NCBI RefSeq assembly: GCF_000647975.1
Contig: NZ_JFKE01000005.1
Span: 124,001-188,000, forward strand
DNA: 64,000 bases
Direction of reading: 5' to 3'
Origin: Actibacterium mucosum KCTC 23349
GTDB taxonomy: Bacteria; Pseudomonadota; Alphaproteobacteria; Rhodobacterales; Rhodobacteraceae
Shown: one piece after another, positions 35,352 through 43,343 of the stretch
Layout of the letters: every line of letters starts with the position of its first letter
Position numbering within the stretch: position 1 is the first letter of the stretch
Made by a program: the position numbers and the translations under genes
The notes under the pieces: model-generated
What the model was told of the DNA's origin: nothing
Seen by the model: the letters and a program-made list of their open reading frames with translations, nothing else
Databases searched by the model: none

Positions 35352-36890
35352 TCACATCACAGCACTGATTTGCCAGGGCACGAATTCCACACCACCATAA
35401 CCCAGCTGTTCGGATTTGGACGCCTCGCCCGATGCAACCCGGATGATCAGCTCGAAAATCTCGGTGCCTTTGTCGGCCATCGAAACGCCTGCGTCGACCA
35501 TGTCGCCACAGTTCACATCCATATCGGTGGCCATACGGGTATACATCTCGGAATTGGTGGCCAGCTTGATGCCGGGTGTTGGCTGATAGCCCGAAACCGA
35601 GCCGCGCCCGGTGGTGAACACGATGATGTTCGAGCCCGAGGCGATCTGACCGGTGACTGACACCGGATCAAATCCGGGGCTGTCCATGAAGACGAACCCC
35701 TTTGTTGTGACCGGTTCTGCAAATTTGTAGACGCCGCTCATCGGGGCTGTGCCGCCCTTGGCCACAGCACCCAGTGATTTCTCGAGGATCGTCGTCAGGC
35801 CGCCCCGCTTGTTGCCGGGGCTGGGATTATTGTTCATCTCGCCGCCATTGCGGTCGGCGTAGTCTTCCCACCAATGGATGCGATCAATCAGTTTCTGGCC
35901 CACCTCGGGACTGACGGCGCGCCGGGTCAGCAGGTGTTCGGCCCCGTAAACTTCGGGCGTTTCCGACAGGATGGTGGTGCCACCTGCCGCGACCAACATG
36001 TCGGACGCATATCCCAGCGCCGGGTTCGCGGTGATGCCGGAATAGCTGTCTGAGCCGCCACATTGCATCCCCACCACCAGATCCGAGATCGGCGCGGGCG
36101 CGCGGGTGCAGGCATTGGCGATCTCGGCCAGTTCACGGATCTCTTTCAACCCCCGTTCGATGGTGGCCTGCGTGCCACCGGTGTTCTGGATCGTCATGTA
36201 ACGCAATGCGCCGTCTGGGCGGATCGGTTGCCCTCCAACCAGGTCGGCCACTTGCATCACCTCGCAGCCCAGCCCGATCAGAAGGATACCGGCGAAATTG
36301 GGGTGCTGGGCATAGCCCGCGATGGTGCGAAACAGGGTGTCATAGCCCTCGTCGGTTCCGGACATGCCGCAGCCGGTTCCGTGCACGATGGGCACGATCC
36401 CATCAACATTTGGAAATTCGTCCAGCAAACCATTGCGCGTTGCTGCCTCGGCAATGAAACGCGCCACTGAACCCGAGCAATTCACCGAGGTCAGGATGCC
36501 AAGGTAATTGCGGGTGCCCACTTTACCCGTGGCCCGGTGGAAGCCGTTGAAACTGCGTGTTGTGTCACCCTGGGGCAGGGGCGTCACGTCGGCGCCAATG
36601 GCATAGTCTTGCTGATGCGCGCCCATACCAAGGTTATGCACGTGGATATGTTCGCCCGGTTCGATGTCCTGGGTGGCCGCCCCGATGATCTGACCATAGC
36701 GGCGCACTACTTGACCGGCTGCTATCGGCGCGCTGGCAATTTTGTGCCCCCGTGGTACGGACTTGACCAGCGGCACGCCCAATCCATCCACATTTGCGCC
36801 CGCTTCAAGGTCTTTCAGGGCAATGATCACGTTGTCAGTGTCATGAAGGATCAACGTCGCAGGTGCAGGTGTGGTCATTTGGTGGCTCAT
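35352..36890 (-). CDS. UxaA family sugar-acid dehydratase (altronate/galactarate type)
   Basis: From the ATG at 36888-36890 the product is 512 residues; another ATG four codons inside is possible and neither has a strong ribosome site. The N-terminal SAF domain (VARGH-like VPRGHKIASAPIAAG, and IEPGEHIHVHNLGM) is joined to the catalytic domain. That domain has PIVHGTGCGMSG, LLIGLGCEVMQ, GMQCGGSDSYSG and FTTGRGSVSGY, whose cysteines and histidines hold iron. The family dehydrates altronate, galactarate or related aldonic/uronic acids to 2-keto-3-deoxy acids. It is transcribed away from a GntR regulator with 42 bp between starts, so it is the likely target of that regulator. Confidence 0.85.
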   Translation of the reverse strand: MSHQMTTPAPATLILHDTDNVIIALKDLEAGANVDGLGVPLVKSVPRGHKIASAPIAAGQVVRRYGQIIGAATQDIEPGEHIHVHNLGMGAHQQDYAIGADVTPLPQGDTTRSFNGFHRATGKVGTRNYLGILTSVNCSGSVARFIAEAATRNGLLDEFPNVDGIVPIVHGTGCGMSGTDEGYDTLFRTIAGYAQHPNFAGILLIGLGCEVMQVADLVGGQPIRPDGALRYMTIQNTGGTQATIERGLKEIRELAEIANACTRAPAPISDLVVGMQCGGSDSYSGITANPALGYASDMLVAAGGTTILSETPEVYGAEHLLTRRAVSPEVGQKLIDRIHWWEDYADRNGGEMNNNPSPGNKRGGLTTILEKSLGAVAKGGTAPMSGVYKFAEPVTTKGFVFMDSPGFDPVSVTGQIASGSNIIVFTTGRGSVSGYQPTPGIKLATNSEMYTRMATDMDVNCGDMVDAGVSMADKGTEIFELIIRVASGEASKSEQLGYGGVEFVPWQISAVM

Positions 36891-36922
36891 GGCTAGAATT
36901 GACAGAGCACAATTTGTCACTA

Positions 36923-36936
36923 ACATGCTAGTATGT
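36923..36936. promoter_or_regulatory. Candidate GntR operator at the uxaA-gntR divergent junction
   Basis: acatgctagtatgt is a 14-bp near-palindrome (acat-n-ctag-n-atgt). It overlaps the GntR start codon and sits about 35 bp upstream of the dehydratase start, where one bound dimer could block both genes. Confidence 0.45.
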
Positions 36937-37658
36937 CAATTCAGGAAGCACCCACCACTCCGATGATCGATATGGACGCCTTGTCCGACCTGTCAGGGTT
37001 CCAAGGCACTTTGGCACAACGCGTCTATGCCGTTTTGTTGCGGGCGATCATGACAATGGCCGCGCCGCCCGGTGCGATCCTGCGCAAACCCGAACTGAGC
37101 GAGCGGTTGGGCGTGTCGCGATCCCCCCTGACCGAGGCCTTTGCCCGGCTGTCTGCCGATGGGCTGGTGGATATCGTGCCTCAGTCAGGCTCGCGCGTGA
37201 CGTATCTGTCGTTGGACGAGATTTACGAGGCCAGCTTCTTGCGCACCGCGCTGGAAGTGGCGGCCGTGCGCCACGTCGCCGCGCACCGTGATGCGCACCA
37301 GATGGAGGCGCTGGAGCGAAACCTGCGTCTGTTGACCTTTCAGGCGGGCGAGGGCGACTTACAGGCGTTCTTCGAGGTGGACGAAGCGTTTCACGCCCTG
37401 TTGTTTCAATTCACCGGGTACAAGCGGGCGGGTACGTTGGTGCGCACGGTTTCTTTGCAGCTGACCCGCGCGCGCCACCTGATCTTGCCGCAGGAAGGGC
37501 GGGTGGAATCCACCCTTGCCGAACATGCCGCGATCATGAGCGCCATCCGTGCCGGCAATGCCGCCGCCGCGCAGGCCGCGATGGAGGCGCACCTGGATCT
37601 GGTCGCCGAGCGCTTGGCCCCGCTGGCCGAAGAACGACCAGAACTTTTCCGCGCCTAA
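36933..37658 (+). CDS. GntR family transcriptional regulator, FadR/FCD subfamily
   Basis: The 241-residue protein has an N-terminal winged helix (LLRAIMTMAAPPGAILRKPELSERLGVSRSPLTEAFARLSADGLV) and a C-terminal all-helical FCD ligand domain. That domain carries the metal-site residues in FFEVDEAFHALLFQFTGY, STLAEHAAIMSAIRAG and AAMEAHLDLV. FCD regulators usually respond to sugar acids or organic acids, consistent with control of the divergent UxaA-type dehydratase. The start shown overlaps its own candidate operator; an ATG 11 codons later is also possible. Confidence 0.88.
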   Translation: MSIQEAPTTPMIDMDALSDLSGFQGTLAQRVYAVLLRAIMTMAAPPGAILRKPELSERLGVSRSPLTEAFARLSADGLVDIVPQSGSRVTYLSLDEIYEASFLRTALEVAAVRHVAAHRDAHQMEALERNLRLLTFQAGEGDLQAFFEVDEAFHALLFQFTGYKRAGTLVRTVSLQLTRARHLILPQEGRVESTLAEHAAIMSAIRAGNAAAAQAAMEAHLDLVAERLAPLAEERPELFRA

Positions 37659-37914
37659 GCGCCGTTTCACACTGTCTGAGAAAATTGCGCAGCATTGGAG
37701 GAGGTGTTTCGAACCATTGGGATGCGTTCTTTGCGGAGCTGGAACGATGGGAGGAGGTTTTGAGTAGGCGCGCGGTGCTTTCTTCTGATGACATCGACCC
37801 CCCCCAGTAGCCGCCCGACTGACGTCCACACCGACCACATAAACCCATCACACTCACCCCCAGCCGGCCTTCGTTTCGAGTGACGGGTTTTCTTTTGGAG
37901 AATTGCCGCCCGCC
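37659..37914. other. Junction between the regulator and the degraded island
   Basis: No gene is recognised. One plus-strand frame reads through with a plausible tail (WDAFFAELERWEEVLSRRAVLSSDDIDPPQ, then stop at about 37810) that may be the end of a lost gene. A run of ten C residues in twelve follows at 37798-37808. I searched by eye for a copy of the tRNA-Tyr 3' end here and found none. Confidence 0.4.
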
Positions 37915-38295
37915 ATGTCCCGCAGGTCCGATCATCGCACCACGATCCGGGGCACGCCGGAGGAGCATGCCTTGATCGAGGCGGCGACGGGCGGCACGCC
38001 CAAGAGCGCGGTTTTGCGCCAGGCGGATTTGGCGCAGGCGGCGAAGCGGCGCAGGACGGCGCAGAGGGTGCCCGCCGAGACCACAAATGTCCGCGCAAAA
38101 ACCCTGGCTTTGTTGATGACACGTCCGCGCGTTGCCCAGTTCAAGCGCGCGGCCAAGGCCGCGGAAGACCAGCCGGTGCTGGACGATGACCTGCGCGCTA
38201 AAATCCGCGACTGCCATGCCTTTCTGAAGGAGCTGCGCGACCAGCTTTTGGATGCATTAAGGGGGATCGCATCTTTCGGGTGGCATTGGGGCTGA
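37915..38295 (+). CDS. MobC-like plasmid mobilisation protein, probable relic
   Basis: The 126-residue protein opens with a short basic region, then RGTPEEHALIEAATGGTPKSAVLRQADLAQAAKRRR, resembling the ribbon-helix-helix start of MobC-type relaxosome proteins. A C-terminal helical part (DDLRAKIRDCHAFLKELRDQLLDAL) follows. MobC proteins help a relaxase melt the plasmid origin. The following sequence holds a piece of a relaxase, supporting the call. The start is uncertain: the nearest GGAG is too far from the ATG at 37915. It is likely non-functional because its partner is broken. Confidence 0.45.
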   Translation: MSRRSDHRTTIRGTPEEHALIEAATGGTPKSAVLRQADLAQAAKRRRTAQRVPAETTNVRAKTLALLMTRPRVAQFKRAAKAAEDQPVLDDDLRAKIRDCHAFLKELRDQLLDALRGIASFGWHWG

Positions 38296-38445
38296 AGGCG
38301 CTGCCTCTCGCTCCGCTCGAACGCGCCTTTGCCGAGATCGAAGCCACCGCCCTTGACACCAAATCGGTGCAGCCGTTCTTCAGCGTCTCGATCAACCCAC
38401 CCGCCGAGCGCGACGCTTTGATGGCCAAGATCTCCGGCGGCTCTC
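38280..38445 (+). pseudogene. Relaxase/mobilisation nuclease fragment
   Basis: This frame contains LPLAPLERAFAEIEATALD and PFFSVSINPPAERDALMAK. The FFSVSINPP strand followed by acidic residues is what MobA/relaxase proteins show after about 50 N-terminal residues. The start and everything after about 55 residues are missing, and the frame is joined to a dehydrogenase fragment. In intact modules a relaxase follows mobC directly, as here. Confidence 0.5.
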
Positions 38446-38475
38446 CTGCGGCCAAAGGCGCGGTGCGCAACGGAT

Positions 38476-38919
38476 TTGCCAAAGCGGCATGTGCTTCAGG
38501 TGTCGAACGGGCTGTTCATGGAAGACGCGCGCTTGGTCGCACAGGCGTACCCGAACGTTGAACGGCGCGAAGTGGATATCGACGCGATGGCGGCAGATAT
38601 CTACACCTCGCCGCAGAAATTCGGTGTAATTCTGGTCTCCAATATGTTTGGCGACATCCTGTCGAACCTCGCCGTGGCCTTGTCGGGAAGCCTCGGGCTG
38701 GCGAACCCACTGGGACTAGTGCAAAGCGCAGCCCTTTTGCTCGAATGGTTGGGACATTGCCACGAAAATCAGGCATATATCAATGTTGCCGGCGCGATGA
38801 TGGCCGCCGTAGATTCAACGCTTTCCAGTGCCGAGACCCGCACTTCAGACTTGGGCGGTACGGCCAATAAGACAGATGTGGGTAGGGCGTTGGTGATGGC
38901 ATTGCGAGCGAATGTTTAG
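38476..38919 (+). pseudogene. Isocitrate/isopropylmalate (tartrate) dehydrogenase family, truncated with internal deletion
   Basis: The frame reads FMEDARLVAQAYPNVERREVDIDAMAA, then VILVSNMFGDILSNLAVALSGSLGLA and TSDLGGTANKTDVGRALVMAL. These are the metal-binding SNMFGDILSD-like segment and the C-terminus of the beta-decarboxylating dehydrogenase family. The N-terminal 180 or so residues are gone. In addition, GLA is joined directly to NPLGLVQSAALLLEWLG. The roughly 25 residues that should lie between, including the EPxHGSAPDIAG block, have been deleted in frame. Confidence 0.65.
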
Positions 38920-38990
38920 CCCCGTTCTTGGGCCACTGGTTTGAGCTTTCGCTATGATTCTTTGTGGCACTGGAGTCCGCATGTTGGATC

Positions 38991-39095
38991 ACGAGAGTTA
39001 TCGTCACCCATCTGCATTACGATTATGCAGGCGGTCTGCACCGCTTTTCCAACGCCACGATGCAACTGCAGGCGGCAGGGATGGCCTTTACCGCT
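38991..39095 (+). pseudogene. Metallo-beta-lactamase-fold (AHL-lactonase-like) fragment
   Basis: About 35 codons read [31 protein letters not shown]. The zinc-binding HxHxDH motif is present as HLHYDY, so the last His is lost to Tyr. The FSNATMQLQ segment fits the N-acyl-homoserine lactonase branch. Both sides are cut off and the fragment abuts the kinase remnant on the other strand. Confidence 0.55.
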
Positions 39096-39665
39096 GCCAC
39101 GATATGTCCTTTTACAGACCACAGAGCATTGAGAGCGTGCGAGTGAACCACTTGCGCGCCATGTGAGCCAGTCCGGCAAAGAAAAGAAATGCTTTGTGCG
39201 TTGCCAGCTTTCCGGACGGTTGCGTTTGAGCTAGCAGAGTTTTGGAAGTTGCATTTCGGGGATATTGTGCCCCCAGAAACCTGCAGTAGTTCATGCGCTG
39301 TTGCGTTGATTTCTGTCGCAATAACCGCCGCACCGTGGCCTGCCCAGAGAATAAAATCTTGCCTCTGATCTCCCTTAGGAGCGACCGAAACACCTTAACC
39401 ATCTTCCCCTACAAGCACCAAAGCGCAGGTGGCGTCAAATCCAATACCAGCAACATCGCTCGCGGCGACAGTGGATATGGAAAGCGCTGACTTTACAGAA
39501 GTACAAACCGCATCCCAAACCTGTTCTGAGGATTACAGAGCAAAGTCAGTCGCCGGTCGCCAGACATCGACCGCCTCGGAATGTGAGGCGATGAGCTGAC
39601 CGGTTGCATCAAAGACACCAGCGCGCGCTTTGTGTTCCAACATCAACACCTATGAAGTAGCTCAT
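39093..39665 (-). pseudogene. FGGY family carbohydrate kinase (D-ribulokinase-like), decayed N-terminal third
   Basis: Read on the minus strand from the ATG at 39663-39665: MSYFIGVDVGTQSAR, a frameshift near a gcgcgc run, AGVFDATGQLIASHSEAVDVWRP, a stop at 39533-39535, SDVAGIGFDATCALVLVGEDG, a stop at 39395-39397, GTISP, another frameshift, EMQLPKL, then [24 protein letters not shown]. These blocks are in the order and register of FGGY ribulokinases. The C-terminal two thirds are absent. The start lies 3 bp after the stop of the sugar ABC ATPase gene, so the kinase was the fourth gene of that operon. Confidence 0.8.
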
Positions 39666-39668
39666 GCG

Positions 39669-40451
39669 TCAATCAATCTGTTCGAGGTCGTCTTCAAGGG
39701 CCGTCATGTCTTCGCCGCCAGCCATAAGGTTCAATACGTCCTCACGTGACTTTTCATTACGCTTGAAGCGAGCCGCGACTTCGCCTTGGATAAGAACGCA
39801 GAAATCATCGCCAACGCTCATAGCGTGGCGTGCGTTGTGCGTGATGAAGACAATACCAACACCGTTTTGACGCGCCACTCGCATCATTTTGAGAACCATT
39901 GAGGCTTCCTTGACGCCCAAGGCCGACGTGGGCTCATCCAGGATCAACATCTTGGCCCCGAAATACATCGCGCGCCCGATTGCCAGGACTTGGCGCTCTC
40001 CACCCGACATTGTTCCGACCAATTGGTCGCCATTTTCAACCCGCGTGAGGCCAAATTTCCGCATTTGTTCGACTGCAATTTTGTTGGCCTTTTTGGTGTC
40101 GATGCTGCGAAATGGCCACTTGCCTTTGATCGGCTCTGCGCCAAGGAAGAAATTGCGCCCCACGCTCATCAAGGGAATGGAGCCGACATTCTGGTGAACC
40201 GTCGCAATACCACGCTGCCTTGCGTCTCTTGGGCCCGTGAAACGGGTTTCTGAGGCTTCAAACAACACTGTGCCATTGGTGGGCTGATGGTAGCCGGAAA
40301 GCACTTTAATAAGCGTAGATTTACCTGCGCCGTTGTCGCCCAGCAAACAAAGGATCTTGCCTGGGTGAACCTGCATCGAAATGTCTTTCAAAGCTTTCGT
40401 CGAACCGAAAAACTTGTCGACATTTCGCAGCTCCATGAGTGGATGTGTCAT
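39669..40451 (-). CDS. Sugar ABC transporter ATP-binding protein, single cassette
   Basis: The 260-residue protein is a single ABC domain of the ribose/fructose (RbsA/FrcA) class. Walker A is LLGDNGAGKSTLIK, the Q-loop VHQNVG, the signature GTMSGGERQVLAIGRA, Walker B MLILDEPTSALG, and the switch His lies in IVFITHNARH. Unlike E. coli RbsA it has only one cassette, as in FrcA. It is the third gene of the operon, followed by the dead kinase. Base composition is less GC-rich than the genome backbone seen elsewhere in the window. Confidence 0.9.
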   Translation of the reverse strand: MTHPLMELRNVDKFFGSTKALKDISMQVHPGKILCLLGDNGAGKSTLIKVLSGYHQPTNGTVLFEASETRFTGPRDARQRGIATVHQNVGSIPLMSVGRNFFLGAEPIKGKWPFRSIDTKKANKIAVEQMRKFGLTRVENGDQLVGTMSGGERQVLAIGRAMYFGAKMLILDEPTSALGVKEASMVLKMMRVARQNGVGIVFITHNARHAMSVGDDFCVLIQGEVAARFKRNEKSREDVLNLMAGGEDMTALEDDLEQID

Positions 40452-40460
40452 ACGCAGCTC

Positions 40461-41429
40461 CTATTTCGACGTCAGCGCGAGTCGGCGCACGTAGTTGTTG
40501 GCCAACACCGCGAGTGCCAGCAACAAGCCGAGGAAAAGTTGGATCCAATCGGTGTTCCAGCCGGTATAGAAAATCCCGCTTGAGATTACGCCAAACAAGG
40601 CGGTGCCGAACACGATGCCCACCACAGAGCCATAGCCTCCGGTCAAAAGCACACCGCCGATGACCGCAACAATCGGCGCTTGAAAGACGTACCCCATGCC
40701 GTAGGTCGAATTGCCTGAATTCCACTGAATCCCCTGTAGAATACCCACCAAAGCCGCAGCAACACCCGTTGCGACAAACAACGTGATCTTCACGCGCTCA
40801 ACGGGCACACCTGCCGCGCGGGCAGAGTCCTCGTTTCCACCGGTTGCATAAATCCAATTTCCAAAAGCTGTACGTGACAACACCCGATAGCCAATAAATG
40901 CAATCAACAGCCACCAAAGGATTGAAATGTTCGCCTGTCCCCACCGGAAAGCGAAAACCATTTTAGCGCTATCTGAAGCAAATATTGAAGAAGACGTCAC
41001 ATTCGCGATTAAGCGAGAAGTGCCCATCGTCGCACCGATTACAATGAAATTCGTCGCCAAGGTTACGATGAAAGAGGGCAATTTTGTTTTGACAACAACC
41101 AAGCCGTTACAAAGGCCGATCAATCCACCGGCGGTCAAAGCCAGTACAATCATTGGCCATGTTGGTCCGCCGAATTGGTTGGTACCCAAGGCCAGGATCA
41201 TCGAAGCGGCGCCGACCGTCGACCCTATTGAAAGATCGAACTCACCCGAGATCATGAGCAGGCCGACTGGTATCGCGACGATCCCCAGCTCGGCTGCGAG
41301 GTTTAGCCAGCCTGCTGTACCGTTGATGGAAACAAATCCCGTTCCCGGGGTAGCCAGCGCAAAGAACACGTAGGTGAGGAGAAAGGCTGCGAACGCGCCC
41401 GTCTCCGGTTTTTTTAGGTATTTGGTCAC
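40461..41429 (-). CDS. Sugar ABC transporter permease, RbsC/FrcC type
   Basis: The 322-residue protein has eight or more hydrophobic segments. It has the family's ISGEFDLSIGSTVGAASMI segment (the RbsC-type ISxGxDLSVGS) and GGNEDSARAAGVPVERVKI as the ATPase-contact loop. It is expected to form the membrane channel with the neighbouring ATPase. It lies 9 bp before the ATPase gene and 36 bp after the binding-protein gene. Confidence 0.9.
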   Translation of the reverse strand: MTKYLKKPETGAFAAFLLTYVFFALATPGTGFVSINGTAGWLNLAAELGIVAIPVGLLMISGEFDLSIGSTVGAASMILALGTNQFGGPTWPMIVLALTAGGLIGLCNGLVVVKTKLPSFIVTLATNFIVIGATMGTSRLIANVTSSSIFASDSAKMVFAFRWGQANISILWWLLIAFIGYRVLSRTAFGNWIYATGGNEDSARAAGVPVERVKITLFVATGVAAALVGILQGIQWNSGNSTYGMGYVFQAPIVAVIGGVLLTGGYGSVVGIVFGTALFGVISSGIFYTGWNTDWIQLFLGLLLALAVLANNYVRRLALTSK

Positions 41430-41465
41430 TCTTTTTAACCTTCAAAGAGAGTTAGAATGGGGGGC

Positions 41466-42446
41466 TTAAGAAGCCCCGCGCACCCCTGCGTGCTTTTTGT
41501 TGACTTCGAGTGTGGCATCGACATTCGAACTATCAATCACCAGTGGTCCAGTTTTGACGTGCCCAATTGGCTGCAGACCATAGTTCAGGAACTGGAACGC
41601 AACCTGCATGGACATAAAACCCTGAAGGTAAGGCTGCTGATCCATTGCAAAGGCCAAATCACCGTTCTTGATCGCAATCAATGCCTCGTTTGAAAGATCG
41701 GCGGTCCCAATCAAAACGTCACCCTTGCGACCCACCTCATCTACCGCCCGCAGTGCTGACATCGCCGGAACCGCATTAAGTGTGTAGATTCCGTCGATTC
41801 CGGGATTGGCTTGCAGCGTGCCCTTAATTGCTTGGGTCATGGCCTGAGGGTTGGTGGCATCGCCTGTACCGATCGTTTGATAGATCGTTTCTACACCCGC
41901 TGCTTCCATTGCGGCGACGAATCCATTGCAGCGCTCTTCAACCGTCGGGTTTCCGGGCACTTGGTTAAAGCAAAGCCCCAGCTTTACGCCAGCTTCGGCC
42001 TGGATCTCGCCCGCTTTGTACCCCATCTGAAAAGGGTCTTCCCCGATAAATCCGATAGAACCATTGTCTTGCCACAGCGTCTGGCCTGAATTGTGGATGA
42101 GAACAGGAATACCGGCAGCGGTCGCTTCGCGGATCAGTGGATCCATTCCATCTGGAAAGAATTCGCCCACAAGTAACATGCTCGGATTACGGCTTATCGC
42201 CTGTTGGAGCAACCGTGGGTAGTCGCTTGTCATGTTGGATGTATCGGTGACGGCAATGTATTGGTAGTCGATACCAAAGGTTTCTGCGCCTTCATCGAAA
42301 CCTTGCTTGACTGCCGCGAAAAACGGCCAAGAAAGAGGGCCACTGACGACAAGTATTGGGCCGTCATTGTCTGCAACGGCAGGGACAACCGATGACATGG
42401 CAACCGCCGCACCGACGGTGAGCGACTTGATCAGGTTTGAGAACAT
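41466..42446 (-). CDS. Periplasmic sugar-binding protein (PBP type 1)
   Basis: The 326-residue protein starts after AAGGAGGTAAAAA. It has a Sec signal (SLTVGAAVAMSSVVPAVAD), then the type-1 fold opening GPILVVSGPLSWPFFAAVKQGFDEGAE, GIPVLIHNSG at the hinge region and IDGIYTLNAVPAMSALRAVDEVG. The group binds pentoses, hexoses or polyols. With a D-ribulokinase-like kinase formerly in the operon, a pentitol or pentose is a likely ligand. That is inferred from context. Confidence 0.87.
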   Translation of the reverse strand: MFSNLIKSLTVGAAVAMSSVVPAVADNDGPILVVSGPLSWPFFAAVKQGFDEGAETFGIDYQYIAVTDTSNMTSDYPRLLQQAISRNPSMLLVGEFFPDGMDPLIREATAAGIPVLIHNSGQTLWQDNGSIGFIGEDPFQMGYKAGEIQAEAGVKLGLCFNQVPGNPTVEERCNGFVAAMEAAGVETIYQTIGTGDATNPQAMTQAIKGTLQANPGIDGIYTLNAVPAMSALRAVDEVGRKGDVLIGTADLSNEALIAIKNGDLAFAMDQQPYLQGFMSMQVAFQFLNYGLQPIGHVKTGPLVIDSSNVDATLEVNKKHAGVRGAS

Positions 42447-42546
42447 TTTTTACCTCCTTGCTCGTCGAAGTTCCCGCTTCGGTCTCCTCCCGAGCTTTGT
42501 CCGACCTGGACCATCAACCATCGATTCAGGCTCTTTGTCAATAATT

Positions 42547-42559
42547 ATTCAGACTGAAT
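42547..42559. promoter_or_regulatory. Perfect 13-bp palindrome in the divergent promoter region of the sugar operon
   Basis: attcagactgaat lies midway in the 42447-42665 gap. It is flanked by TTGACA (minus strand, 42532-42537) and TTGACG (plus strand, 42564-42569), which are possible -35 boxes for the two directions. A ROK regulator is encoded next door and is the natural candidate to bind it. Confidence 0.55.
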
Positions 42560-42665
42560 TACTATTGACGTGTGACGTCTGGTTTCGATACCTTCGGTGC
42601 TCAGAGCAGTGCTCTGGATCGTTGATAAGCCAGTCTTCGAGAGGCGCTGTCAGGAGGAAAGAATT

Positions 42666-43310
42666 TTGAGAACAGTGTTATGTTACGGTGACTCAAACAC
42701 TTACGGACAAACCACCGCAAATAAGCCGGACGACCGGTATCGCCATGACGTGCGTTGGCCAGGGGTGTTGCGTAAGCTCCTTGGGTTAGATTGGCTTGTT
42801 ATCGAAGAAGGCTTGAGTGGTCGAACAACCGTGAGTGACGATCCAATTGAGGGTGCCGAAAAAAACGGTCGGTCCTATTTGCGCCCCTGTATCATGAGCC
42901 ACAAACCGCTTGACTTGATCGTTATCATGCTTGGCACAAATGATCTAAAAATTCGTTTCAACAAAACCCCTGGGGAAATTGCCATGGGAGTCGGCGCATT
43001 GATCACGGATATCAAATCAATGCCTGCTGGCGTAGATGGTCGGATCCCTGAAATACTGGTGGTCGCTCCGCCTCCAACTGCACCTGATTTGAAAGAATGG
43101 GCACCTGTTTTTGAGGGCGCCTATGAAAAATCCAGGTCCCTTGCCCTTCATTTCGAACGAATTGCAAACGCGCATGAGGCGCATTTTTTCGATTCAGCCC
43201 TGGTTGTGAAGTCTTCGAACGAGGACGGGTTTCATTTAGATGCACAGGCGCATAGTGATTTAGGACACGCTATTGCAGAAGAAATTGCATCCATTGGTTG
43301 GCCAGGATAA
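42666..43310 (+). CDS. SGNH hydrolase, aryl-esterase/acyltransferase (MsAcT-like)
   Basis: I start it at a TTG at 42666 because AGGAGG lies 8 bp before it and the chain then opens directly with the family's first block, LCYGDSNTYG. The product is 214 residues; upstream codons in the same frame look non-coding. The other catalytic blocks are EEGLSGRTTVSDDP, IMLGTNDLK and DGFHLDAQAH (Asp and His). The layout matches the Mycobacterium smegmatis acyltransferase MsAcT closely. It may deacylate an esterified sugar before or after uptake by the divergent transporter; it has no signal peptide. Confidence 0.82.
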   Translation: MRTVLCYGDSNTYGQTTANKPDDRYRHDVRWPGVLRKLLGLDWLVIEEGLSGRTTVSDDPIEGAEKNGRSYLRPCIMSHKPLDLIVIMLGTNDLKIRFNKTPGEIAMGVGALITDIKSMPAGVDGRIPEILVVAPPPTAPDLKEWAPVFEGAYEKSRSLALHFERIANAHEAHFFDSALVVKSSNEDGFHLDAQAHSDLGHAIAEEIASIGWPG

Positions 43311-43343
43311 TGCGCTACCTTCGATCAAAGTTAGGAGCGCGTC

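Noticed and set aside
37659-37914. A second copy of the tRNA-Tyr 3' end as left attachment site of the island
   Set aside because: I looked for the tggtgggcgaccctgg sequence and close variants and did not see it. An attachment-site claim is not supported.
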